NCBI GenBank assembly: GCA_016928955.1
Contig: JAFGJV010000022.1
Location: 1 to 46,266 of the forward strand
Origin: Spirochaetales bacterium
GTDB lineage: Bacteria > Spirochaetota > Spirochaetia > Treponematales > UBA12059
Direction: 5' to 3'
Length of the DNA: 46,266 nt
Part shown: positions 31,801 to 39,580 of the stretch, one piece after another
How positions within the stretch are numbered: position 1 is the stretch's first letter
Layout: every line of letters begins with the position of its first letter
The notes under the pieces: model-generated
The model's database searches: none
Told to the model about the DNA's origin: nothing
The model's input: the letters and a program-made list of their open reading frames with translations, nothing else
Program-made: the position numbers and the translations under genes

Positions 31801-34800
31801 CGTGTACCTTCCCAAGGGCGACGAGGAGGAGCCGGAGATCGTGCTGTCCGTGTCGGGCGACGACGGGTCCTTCAGCGTGGCGTCCCGGCCGGCTGACGCG
31901 TCCGGGGCCTGGACCACGCACTGCGCCGGCCGCATGACCCACCGGGGCCGGGCACCGGACCGCGACATACCCGATGTGGCCGTGGCGCGAGCGTCGTTCA
32001 CGGAGGCGGACCGGGACGATTTTGAGCCCATCTACCGCAAGATGGCGGAGAACGGCCTTGAGCTCGGTCCGTCGTTCCGCGCAATCAGGCGTATATGGAT
32101 ACGGGCAGGCGGGCAGTGGCTGGGCGAGGCTTACGGCGAGGTGGAGGCGGACGAGCGCGACGGCTTTGACCTGGACTCGTACAACATACACCCGGCCGTG
32201 CTGGACTCCTGCTGGCAGATTCTCATCCCGGTGATCGTGCGTCACACGGGTGACGACGACATGCTGTGCCTGCCCGTGTCCGTGGGCAGTTTCAGGTTGT
32301 TGCGGGCGCCTCGAGGGGTCCTCTCCTGTTACGGGCGCCTGCGCTCCACGGACGGCCGGTCCTTTGTGACCGACGTGTGGGTATACGACGCCGAGGGCCG
32401 GCCCTGCCTGGAAATCCTGGGCTTTACCGTGCGGCACATAGAAGGCACCGGCCATGACGCGGCCGCGCGCGTGGCCGCCATAAGCTACCGCCCCAGCTGG
32501 AACGACTCTCCCCTGGTGCTGGCCGAGGGCGCCGTGAAAACGCTGCCGTCGGACATGAGGCCGGGAGGAACCTGGCTGGTGTTCATGGACGCCGCGCAGT
32601 CGCTTGGCGGCGTGGTGGTCGGCCTTAGGGAACTCGGTGAACGCGTGGTGGTGGCGCTGCCGGGCGTTTCCTATGACCTGCGTGGCGACGAGGCGACTCT
32701 GGCGCGGCAAGACGCCGGGGATATGGCCCGGCTCGTGGCCGAAATGGGTCCCGGGAGCGTTCGCGGCCTGGTGTACGGCTGGAGCCTGGACCGCGCGACG
32801 GCCGCCGGACAGGCCTTTGGCGACGGGTCCGCGGCCGCCCTGGAGACGCTTGCCCTGCTCCGGCCGCTGTGCGCGCTTCCCCAGCCGCCGCGGACCTGGG
32901 TGCTGACGCGTCAGGCTTCAGACGCGGGCCCCGATCCCGATCCCGCCCTTGCCGGAGCTGTGGGCGTGGCCCGGGTGGCCATGCATGAGCATCCGGCTTT
33001 GGCGCTGACCCTGGTGGATATGGACTCGGATGGCGCTCCGCCCTTGGACGAATTCCTGCGCCGAGAGAACGACGAGGAAGTGGCCTGGCTGGGAGACAGG
33101 CGCGTGGCCCGCGTGATTGTCCACACGGACCCAGACCGGGAGCGCCTGGACGCCCTGAAGCCGCTGGACAAAAATACGGTCTTTGGCCTGGCTCTGGACA
33201 GGCAGTCCGGTTCCGATACGGCTGTCCTTCGGGCCGTCCAGGCTCCGGTCCCCGGACCCGGGGAGGTTGAAGTTCTGGTGTCGCATGTGGCACTGGACAC
33301 CAAAGGACGGCTGTCCGGCCCGGCGGATGCCTACCCGGCCCGGGCTTTTTCCGGAGTGGTCGGTAGGGTGGGGCCCGGCGTGGCGGGATTCTCGGAAGGC
33401 GACGCGGTGGCCGGTGTCCTGGCGGCCGCGCCAGCCAATAGGCTGCGTGTGGACGCGCGGTGCCTGCGCGTTTTGAAACCTGGCGCGGACCCGGCCCAGG
33501 CAGCGGCCGCTGAATGGAACGGGCTCGTGGCAGCCTCCGTGCGCGGCACGCTCGCGGGGCTTGCCGCTGATGCGTCCGTTGTGGTGGTGGCCAGCCCTTC
33601 GTCGCCCTGGCGTGAACTTGTGGCGGCCCTGGGCACCCGGCCCGTGTCAGTGGCTCCCGTGGGCGGCCTGGATTCGGCGGAGCTTGAGCGCGCTGGCGCC
33701 GTGGCCGTTCCGGAAGGCGCCGAACTGGGCGCGGATGCCGTGGTGTGCCTGGCGGCGGAAGCCAATCTGTACCTGGCGTCCCGATCCTTGCGCCACGGAG
33801 GCCTGATCGTGGTGGCCGACCGCGCCTGCCTGGACGCGGGGGGACAGGTGCCCGCGTCGGTATTGTCGCGCTGTTCGAGTGTGACCACGGTGGATGAAAC
33901 GGCACTGGATGGAAATCACGAGGCATTGCCGGGTCCGTTCCGGCTGTTCACGCTTGCCCAGGCTTCCGATGCCTTGTCCGCGCGCCGGGCGGGGCCCTGC
34001 GCCGTGCTTGACCTGGGCGCCACTGAAGGCGCTAGTTTGTCTCCGGCACGGAGTCTGGCCGAGCTGGTCAGGGCGGACGCCACGTACGTGGTTACGGGAG
34101 GCCTAAAAGGACTCGGCCTGGCCATCAGCGAATTCCTGTGCACAAGCGGCGCGCGTCACCTGGTGCTGGTCGGGCGGAGCGGCGCGGACAGCGACGAGGC
34201 CCGCGCCGGGCTGGTAAAACTGGAAGACGCGGGCGCGGTCGTGCGGGTGGTCAGGGGAGACGTCAGCGACCCGAGCGTTGCGGAATCCTTGTTCCGACAG
34301 GACGGATTCCCACCGGTGCGCGGCGTGGTGCACTGCGCCGCCGTGTTTGATGACGCCCTGCTGGCCGATATGGACGCGGAGCGCTTCCTTGGCGTATACG
34401 GCCCAAAGGCACGGGGTGCTTTCAACCTGCACAGGGCGGCCGGTCCCATGGATTTCTTCCTCTGTTTCAGCTCAGTGTCCGCCGCCTACGGCAATCCCTC
34501 GCAGGCCAATTACGCGGCCGCCAACGCCTATCTGGATTCCCTGTGCCTGAGTCGTCGTGTCCGCGGGCTTGGCGGCCTGGCTTTGGCCTGGGGCGTGATA
34601 GGCGGCGCAGGGTACGTGGCCCGGAACGGCAAGGTGGCCGACATGCTGGGCGCCCAGGGCTGGAAACCCCTGTCCTTGCGCGACATAGGGGAGACCCTGG
34701 ATGCCTACCTGCCGGCCGACCCGGGCTACCGCCTGGTCATGGACCTGGATTGGGCCAAGCTCGGGCAGATCAACCCAGCCGACCGGAGCAGCGCCCGCTT

Positions 34801-37800
34801 TGGCGCCCTGACAGGCGCAGGGTCGGGCCCGTCGGAATTGTCCGATAGCCTGGCCGACCGTCTGGCCACATTGGATCCCACGGAAGCCAAAGCTGTTCTT
34901 GAGGCCGAGTTGTCCGCCCAGGTGGCGCGCATAGCCGGCCTGGCCCTGGACGACGTGGATCCGGACGAGCCCATCACGGCGCTCGGGCTGGACTCCCTCA
35001 TGGTCAACCAGCTGCGCAACTGGATCATGGCGGCGCTCAAGACCCAGGTAACCATGATGAAGCTGATGATGGGGCCCAGCGTCAGGGCCCTGGCGGGTTC
35101 CCTGCTGGACGGCAGCTCGGACGCCGCTACCGAGGGCAATGAAACCAATCCCTTCTCCAAGCCCATACCGGCGGCTCCGGACGCGGACAGCTATCCGGTG
35201 ACGTCCAGCCAGCGCCGCGTGCTCCTGTTGTCGCACCTGGACCCGTCCAGCGTCAACTACAACATACCCGTGGCCGTGCGCATACGCGCGGACGTGGACC
35301 CCGAGCGGGCCCTGGCGGCCTTCCGTACCCTGGTGCAGTCCTACGAGACCCTCCGCACGTCCTTTGTGTTCGAGGGCGGCGAATTCCGCCAGCGCGTGCA
35401 CAGCCGTGTGGACATAGAGGCGGCCTACGACGAGTTTCCGGAAACGGAGGTGGATCTCCGCCTGGCCGCGTTCTTCAAGCCGTTTGACCTCGGCAAGGCT
35501 CCGCTCTGCCGGGCCCTGGTGGCCAAGCTGGCCGAACGCGACTACCTCCTGGTCATCGAGATGCACCATTCCATCATAGACGCCAATTCGGGCGGCATAC
35601 TTCTGGACGCCTTTTTCAGGATTTACTCGGGCGCGGAACCCGAGCCCGAGCGCGTCCGCTACCGCGACTACGCCGTGTGGGAGGCGGGCCTCCGCGCGGA
35701 CGGGGCCTACGCGGGAAGCGAGGCGTTCTGGCTGGACAGGCTGAAGGGTCCGCTGCCGTCCCTGGACTTGCCCACCGATTTCCCGCGGCCACGGCGGCAG
35801 AGCTTTGAGGGTGACGAGGTGCGCTTCAGGCTCGGTCCCGCCCGCGTGGGCCAGCTGAAGGACCTGGCCGCCAAGACGGGCGCCACCCTGTCCATGGTGC
35901 TCCTGGCCGCGTTCAAGACCCTCCTCCACCGCTACTCGGGCCAGGAGGACATGATCGTGGGCCTGCCGGCTTCAGCCAGGCGGCACGCCGACCTGGAGCG
36001 GCTCATGGGCATGCTGGTCAGCACCATACCCCTGCGGAGCGCGCCGGCGTCGCGCAAGCGCTTTGTGGACTACCTGACCGAGCTCAAGGGCATAGCCATA
36101 GAGTCATACGAGAACCAGGACTATCCCTTTGACGACCTCTTTGAGCGCCTGGTGGTGGACCGCGAGCTGAGCCGCAATCCCCTGTACGACGTGTCCTTCA
36201 CCTTCCAGGACGTGGACCTGTCCTTCTCCGCTCTGGCCGCCGACGGATCGGTGGATGCGTACCGCCTGCCCAGGCGGGCGGTGCGTTTTGACCTGGGCCT
36301 GGAGTGCTTTGAGCGCGACGAGGGCGTGGACGTGGCCCTGTGCTACGCAACCAGGCTGTTCCGTCCGGAAAGCGCCCGGCGCATGGCTTCCAGCCTTGAG
36401 CGCATCCTGGACGCCGTGTCGGAAGATCCCAAGCTGAAAATAGGCGAACTGCCCGTGCTCTCGGAAGCCGAACGGGCCATGCTGGCAAGCGGCATGGAAC
36501 GCCGCGCGGACATTCCGGACGGCTCGTGGTTCGGGCTGTTCGAGATGGCGGCCGCCGCACACGCGGACAAGCCGGCTCTGGTCGGAACCGCTGGCGTTGT
36601 CCTTTCGTACGGCGCCCTTCTGGACCGGGCCCTGAGGGTGGCCGGCGCCGTGCTCGGCGCAGGGGCAACACCGGGGCAGAGGGTGGCCGTGCTGGCCGAG
36701 CGCCATGAGGACACGGTGGCGGCCATCCTCGGGGTGCTGGCGGCCGGCTGTTCCTTTGTTCCCTTTGACCCGGCGTATCCGGACGCCCGCCTTGCGGACA
36801 TGGCCGGGGACGCGGGCATTCGTCTGTGCCTCGGCCGGGCGGCCTTGAAGGATAGGGCCAGCGCGGTCGGCCTGGGCTTTGTCGATTCCCAGGGAGGCGA
36901 TCGGGCCGCCACCGCCACGCCCAGTTCAGGCGGGGACGAGGCCTACGTCATCTTTACCTCCGGTTCCACAGGCCGGCCCAAGGGCATAGCCGTCAGCCAC
37001 CGGAGCCTGCTCAACTACTGCTCATGGCACAACCGCCACTACGGGCTGGGGCCGGGCGAGGTGTGCTCCAAGTACGCGTCGTTCTCCTTTGACGGCGGCC
37101 TCAAGGAATTCCTGCCGCCTCTCCTGGCGGGAGCCGCCGTGGCGGTTGTACCGGACGACCCGGACCTGCTCCTGGACACGGAAAACCTGGCGCCCTGGCT
37201 GAAAGAACGTTCGGTCACTTGCGCGTACTTCCCCACGCCGGTGGCCGAGGAATTCATGAAAGGCGACCATGACCTGCCGGCCCTGAAGGCCGTCATTGCC
37301 GGCGGCGACAGGCTGCACGGGTACCGGCCGCTGAGCTATGCCCTGTACAACCACTACGGACCGGCCGAGTGCACCATATCGTCCACGGTCCACAGGGTGG
37401 AGCGGGGCGGGCCGTCCGTGCCCATAGGCCGGCCGATAGACAACACGGCCGTCTATGTGCTGGACGGGGATTCCACCCTGGTCCCTCCCGGCGTTTACGG
37501 GGAGATATGCATAGCGGGAGCCGGCGTTGCCCTTGGGTACGTGGACGGCGACGACCGGGGCCGCTTCAGGCAGGATCCCTTCTATCCCGGCCGCCTCATG
37601 TACCGCACCGGAGACTACGGCCGCTGGTCGGGCGGCGGTGACCAGGTCCTGGAATTCGCCGGCCGCAGGGACGGCCAGGTCAAGGTGCGGGGGCACCGCG
37701 TGGAAACGGCCGACGTGGAAGCGGCCATGGGCGGACTGCAGGGCGCCGGCCGCGTGCGCGTGCTGGCCCTGGGCGACAATTTGGCCGGCTGTTGGGACGG

Positions 37801-39580
37801 CCTCCCGGCTGAGGCGGCCATGCGGGCCCACCTGTCCCGGTTCCTGCCCGCGTACATGGTCCCGACTATTCTGCGCCGGGTGGACTCCTTCCCGCTGACC
37901 GTGCACGGCAAGGTCGACGACGACGCCTTGAGGGCTGTCTGCGCCTCCCGGCCGGACGACGGCGCGCCGAGCGCCGAGTTGACCGAGGACGAGCGTCGCC
38001 TGGCTGATATTTGGGAAGGGGTGCTTGGCTCAAGGCCGCGCTCGCCAGATGACGGGTTCTTTGAGCTGGGCGGCAACTCGGTGAGCGCCATGCGCCTGAT
38101 CCACGCCATCCGCGGGGAACTGGGCGTGGACCTGCCCATGCGCGACGTGTTCTCCGCCAACGACCTGGGAGAGATGGCCAGGGCCATAGCGTCCCGGGGC
38201 ACGGCATCCGGCGACGCGGTGCCTGCCGCTTCTCCCTCCGCCGACTATCCGGTGAGCCGGTCTCAGGAAGCCATTCTGTTGATGGGCGACGCCTATGGAG
38301 CGAGCGCCGCGTACAACGAGGCGGGCGCGGTGATAGTGCCCTATCGCGTCGACCCTGGCCGCCTGTCCGCCGCCCTCCGCGTCCTTCAGGACCGCCATGA
38401 CGCGCTTCGCATGTATTTCCGGAGAAACGGCGCCGAGTACCGGCAGATCCTGGCTGACGGCATGGAGCCGCCCGTGTTCGAACTGGGCGCGCTTGCCGGG
38501 CTTGATCCCGCCCAGGCCGCCAGCGCGGCGGTCAAACCCTTTGACCCGACTCGGGCGCCCTTGTACCGGGTGTCTCACGGTCGCCTGGACGGAGGCAAAA
38601 GCCTCCTGGTCTTCGATTTCCACCACGCCATCATGGACGGCGCGTCCATAGGTGTTTTTGCGTCCGAGCTTGGGGCCTTGCTGGATGGCCGGGACCTGCC
38701 CCCGGCGCCGGCGCGAACCTTCCGGGATTTCAGCTCTTGGTTCGCGTCCCGGGGCGACGTGGAGACGGACCGGGCCTGGTGGCTGACCACCTTCTCTCCG
38801 CTGGCCGGACCCTTCCTCCTGCCCGTGGACCGGCCCCGCTCTCCGGTACCCGATTACCGCTCGGCGGAGTACGCCATGGAGCTGGACGCGGACACGGTGG
38901 CCAGGGCGGCCGTCACGGCGGCCGCGGCCAAGGCCAGCCTCTTCTCGTACTTCCTGGCCTGCATGGCCGTTGTCCAGTCGCGGTACGCCGGCACGGCCAG
39001 CTGCGTCATCGGCACGGTGGACGAGGGGCGCGGTCGGCCCGAATCGGCCGGGGTCCTGGGACCCTTCATGCGCACCTTGCCCATACTCTGCGAGGTGGAC
39101 GGCCGGGCCGGTTTCCTGGACGTGCTGTCCGGCGTGGCCGCCAATCTGGCCAACGCTATTGACCACGACGGCTACGCCTACGAGCGCCTGGCCGAGGAAC
39201 TTGGCCTCAAGCGCGTGCCGGGAACGCATCCTTTGTTCCAGACCATTTTCGCGTGGCAGAACGGCGAGGAAGGCCGCTCCGTGGTCGAGGCCATGGGCCA
39301 CGACGCCGTGAGGGCCGACTCGGGGGCGGCCAAGTTCGAGATTCTGGTTGACGGGACGCCCACGGCGGATGGCCGGGCGGAGTTCAGGTTTGAGTACCGG
39401 GCTGCCGTGTACGACGAGTCGAGCATCAGGCGCCTGGCTGAGGATTTTGCATCGGTGTGCGCCCACGCCGCCCGCGAGCCGCGCTGTCCGGCGGCCGAGC
39501 TCGGGCTTGAGCCGGCCGCGCAGGGTGCCGGGGAGCTGACCGAGGGCGGCTTTGACTTCAACGGGGGAGCCGAGGCATGA
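28895..39580 (+). CDS. Hybrid type I PKS-NRPS megasynthase (KS-AT-DH-ER0-KR-ACP-C-A-PCP-C)
   Basis: A 3561-residue assembly-line enzyme. KS (about residues 8-430) has Cys183 in DTACSSS, His314 in EAHGTGT and His354 in NIGHCE. AT (533-830) has Ser625 in GHSIGE and GPFHS, closer to malonyl- than methylmalonyl-type. DH (894-1185) has His929 in HxxxGxxxxP and Asp1104. A KR structural part precedes a degenerate ER (about 1438-1690) with no NADPH loop. KR (1730-1955) has TGGLKGLG, Ser1860, Tyr1873 and a B-type-like FDD. ACP carries Ser2034. C1 (2099-2536) has HHSIIDA, A1 spans 2544-3007, PCP carries Ser3062, and C2 (3117-3561) has HHAIMDG. ATG 28895 has GGAGG five bases upstream. There is no loading or N-terminal docking domain. 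The stop overlaps the next gene (ATGA). Confidence 0.96.
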   Translation: MKSKAAREPIVIAGIGCAFPGGADCPDAFWKLLLDGRDTVTTVPPSRWDADAFYHPDWTVYGKIHSKYGSFLSDEQLETFDPLFFGIPPLAAQKMDVQQRWLLEASFRALEDAGVGLETVDGSNCGVYIGVSAKEYGELVMSDHVRDVIDGNSIVGNSAAICSNRISYIFNLKGPSITMDTACSSSLVALHTACQAIWNGDIDAALVGGVNAILSPEVSLAFSTGGYLSPDGRCKAFDHRANGYVRAEGVGVVYLLPASKARDAYASILGTALTQDGFTVGISQPDPEAQARVIRNACASAGVDPAELSYVEAHGTGTAVGDVVEAQSIGRAVGQARGDAGPILVGSVKTNIGHCEPASGMAGLVKVALSLKEGVIPGNLHFQKPNPGVDFDQLNIEVAVGQRAWPNGRRLAGVNSFGFGGTNAHVVLGEAQDVPAPKKTAAAAPRPLFTLSARSKKALSASMLRYADWLDEHPDLNMNDVCATQALHRSAFPWRFALGVRDRESLSALLRQAATGDAPQGSALGRAEDARPGVAFVFSGQGGQWWGMARDLMDGSPSFMETLRLCAITIQSFTGRDLEAELRKDEESSIIGTSFGQLALLAVQMASVSHWASLGVRPAAVVGHSIGEVAAAWTSGVIGLEDAIRIVYQRMLVLDEISGFGTMLAVGLSEKDAERYLADSGLSSEIGTVNGPSLVTFSGARDELERAAADLEAKGVYAKFLKVTGPFHSRHIERYRERIVGEFAYLRPASPTVPYYSSVSGSLLSGPIFDADYTYRNLRQRVRFAQAIERMIDDGWTSFVEIGPHPSLVPYVAETATARRRPCQVLPTMRRKENDWDVCLATLAALHVQGCDVDIGAPWKDGTYVRQRPPAYPFQKERYWFEKAASRASRMGRRVHPLVASRSDLPGREGTHAWKLMLSKRVVPWIAQHVVQGGIIFPAAGICETALGCAQDAFGERFVALEDLRFMQGVYLPKGDEEEPEIVLSVSGDDGSFSVASRPADASGAWTTHCAGRMTHRGRAPDRDIPDVAVARASFTEADRDDFEPIYRKMAENGLELGPSFRAIRRIWIRAGGQWLGEAYGEVEADERDGFDLDSYNIHPAVLDSCWQILIPVIVRHTGDDDMLCLPVSVGSFRLLRAPRGVLSCYGRLRSTDGRSFVTDVWVYDAEGRPCLEILGFTVRHIEGTGHDAAARVAAISYRPSWNDSPLVLAEGAVKTLPSDMRPGGTWLVFMDAAQSLGGVVVGLRELGERVVVALPGVSYDLRGDEATLARQDAGDMARLVAEMGPGSVRGLVYGWSLDRATAAGQAFGDGSAAALETLALLRPLCALPQPPRTWVLTRQASDAGPDPDPALAGAVGVARVAMHEHPALALTLVDMDSDGAPPLDEFLRRENDEEVAWLGDRRVARVIVHTDPDRERLDALKPLDKNTVFGLALDRQSGSDTAVLRAVQAPVPGPGEVEVLVSHVALDTKGRLSGPADAYPARAFSGVVGRVGPGVAGFSEGDAVAGVLAAAPANRLRVDARCLRVLKPGADPAQAAAAEWNGLVAASVRGTLAGLAADASVVVVASPSSPWRELVAALGTRPVSVAPVGGLDSAELERAGAVAVPEGAELGADAVVCLAAEANLYLASRSLRHGGLIVVADRACLDAGGQVPASVLSRCSSVTTVDETALDGNHEALPGPFRLFTLAQASDALSARRAGPCAVLDLGATEGASLSPARSLAELVRADATYVVTGGLKGLGLAISEFLCTSGARHLVLVGRSGADSDEARAGLVKLEDAGAVVRVVRGDVSDPSVAESLFRQDGFPPVRGVVHCAAVFDDALLADMDAERFLGVYGPKARGAFNLHRAAGPMDFFLCFSSVSAAYGNPSQANYAAANAYLDSLCLSRRVRGLGGLALAWGVIGGAGYVARNGKVADMLGAQGWKPLSLRDIGETLDAYLPADPGYRLVMDLDWAKLGQINPADRSSARFGALTGAGSGPSELSDSLADRLATLDPTEAKAVLEAELSAQVARIAGLALDDVDPDEPITALGLDSLMVNQLRNWIMAALKTQVTMMKLMMGPSVRALAGSLLDGSSDAATEGNETNPFSKPIPAAPDADSYPVTSSQRRVLLLSHLDPSSVNYNIPVAVRIRADVDPERALAAFRTLVQSYETLRTSFVFEGGEFRQRVHSRVDIEAAYDEFPETEVDLRLAAFFKPFDLGKAPLCRALVAKLAERDYLLVIEMHHSIIDANSGGILLDAFFRIYSGAEPEPERVRYRDYAVWEAGLRADGAYAGSEAFWLDRLKGPLPSLDLPTDFPRPRRQSFEGDEVRFRLGPARVGQLKDLAAKTGATLSMVLLAAFKTLLHRYSGQEDMIVGLPASARRHADLERLMGMLVSTIPLRSAPASRKRFVDYLTELKGIAIESYENQDYPFDDLFERLVVDRELSRNPLYDVSFTFQDVDLSFSALAADGSVDAYRLPRRAVRFDLGLECFERDEGVDVALCYATRLFRPESARRMASSLERILDAVSEDPKLKIGELPVLSEAERAMLASGMERRADIPDGSWFGLFEMAAAAHADKPALVGTAGVVLSYGALLDRALRVAGAVLGAGATPGQRVAVLAERHEDTVAAILGVLAAGCSFVPFDPAYPDARLADMAGDAGIRLCLGRAALKDRASAVGLGFVDSQGGDRAATATPSSGGDEAYVIFTSGSTGRPKGIAVSHRSLLNYCSWHNRHYGLGPGEVCSKYASFSFDGGLKEFLPPLLAGAAVAVVPDDPDLLLDTENLAPWLKERSVTCAYFPTPVAEEFMKGDHDLPALKAVIAGGDRLHGYRPLSYALYNHYGPAECTISSTVHRVERGGPSVPIGRPIDNTAVYVLDGDSTLVPPGVYGEICIAGAGVALGYVDGDDRGRFRQDPFYPGRLMYRTGDYGRWSGGGDQVLEFAGRRDGQVKVRGHRVETADVEAAMGGLQGAGRVRVLALGDNLAGCWDGLPAEAAMRAHLSRFLPAYMVPTILRRVDSFPLTVHGKVDDDALRAVCASRPDDGAPSAELTEDERRLADIWEGVLGSRPRSPDDGFFELGGNSVSAMRLIHAIRGELGVDLPMRDVFSANDLGEMARAIASRGTASGDAVPAASPSADYPVSRSQEAILLMGDAYGASAAYNEAGAVIVPYRVDPGRLSAALRVLQDRHDALRMYFRRNGAEYRQILADGMEPPVFELGALAGLDPAQAASAAVKPFDPTRAPLYRVSHGRLDGGKSLLVFDFHHAIMDGASIGVFASELGALLDGRDLPPAPARTFRDFSSWFASRGDVETDRAWWLTTFSPLAGPFLLPVDRPRSPVPDYRSAEYAMELDADTVARAAVTAAAAKASLFSYFLACMAVVQSRYAGTASCVIGTVDEGRGRPESAGVLGPFMRTLPILCEVDGRAGFLDVLSGVAANLANAIDHDGYAYERLAEELGLKRVPGTHPLFQTIFAWQNGEEGRSVVEAMGHDAVRADSGAAKFEILVDGTPTADGRAEFRFEYRAAVYDESSIRRLAEDFASVCAHAAREPRCPAAELGLEPAAQGAGELTEGGFDFNGGAEA

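Noticed and set aside
30986-32710. A 574-residue open frame on the minus strand inside the PKS gene
   Set aside because: Antisense to strongly conserved AT and DH coding sequence, with no recognisable domain. Long antisense frames are expected in GC-rich genes. The same applies to 34472-35929 and 32625-33926 on the minus strand.
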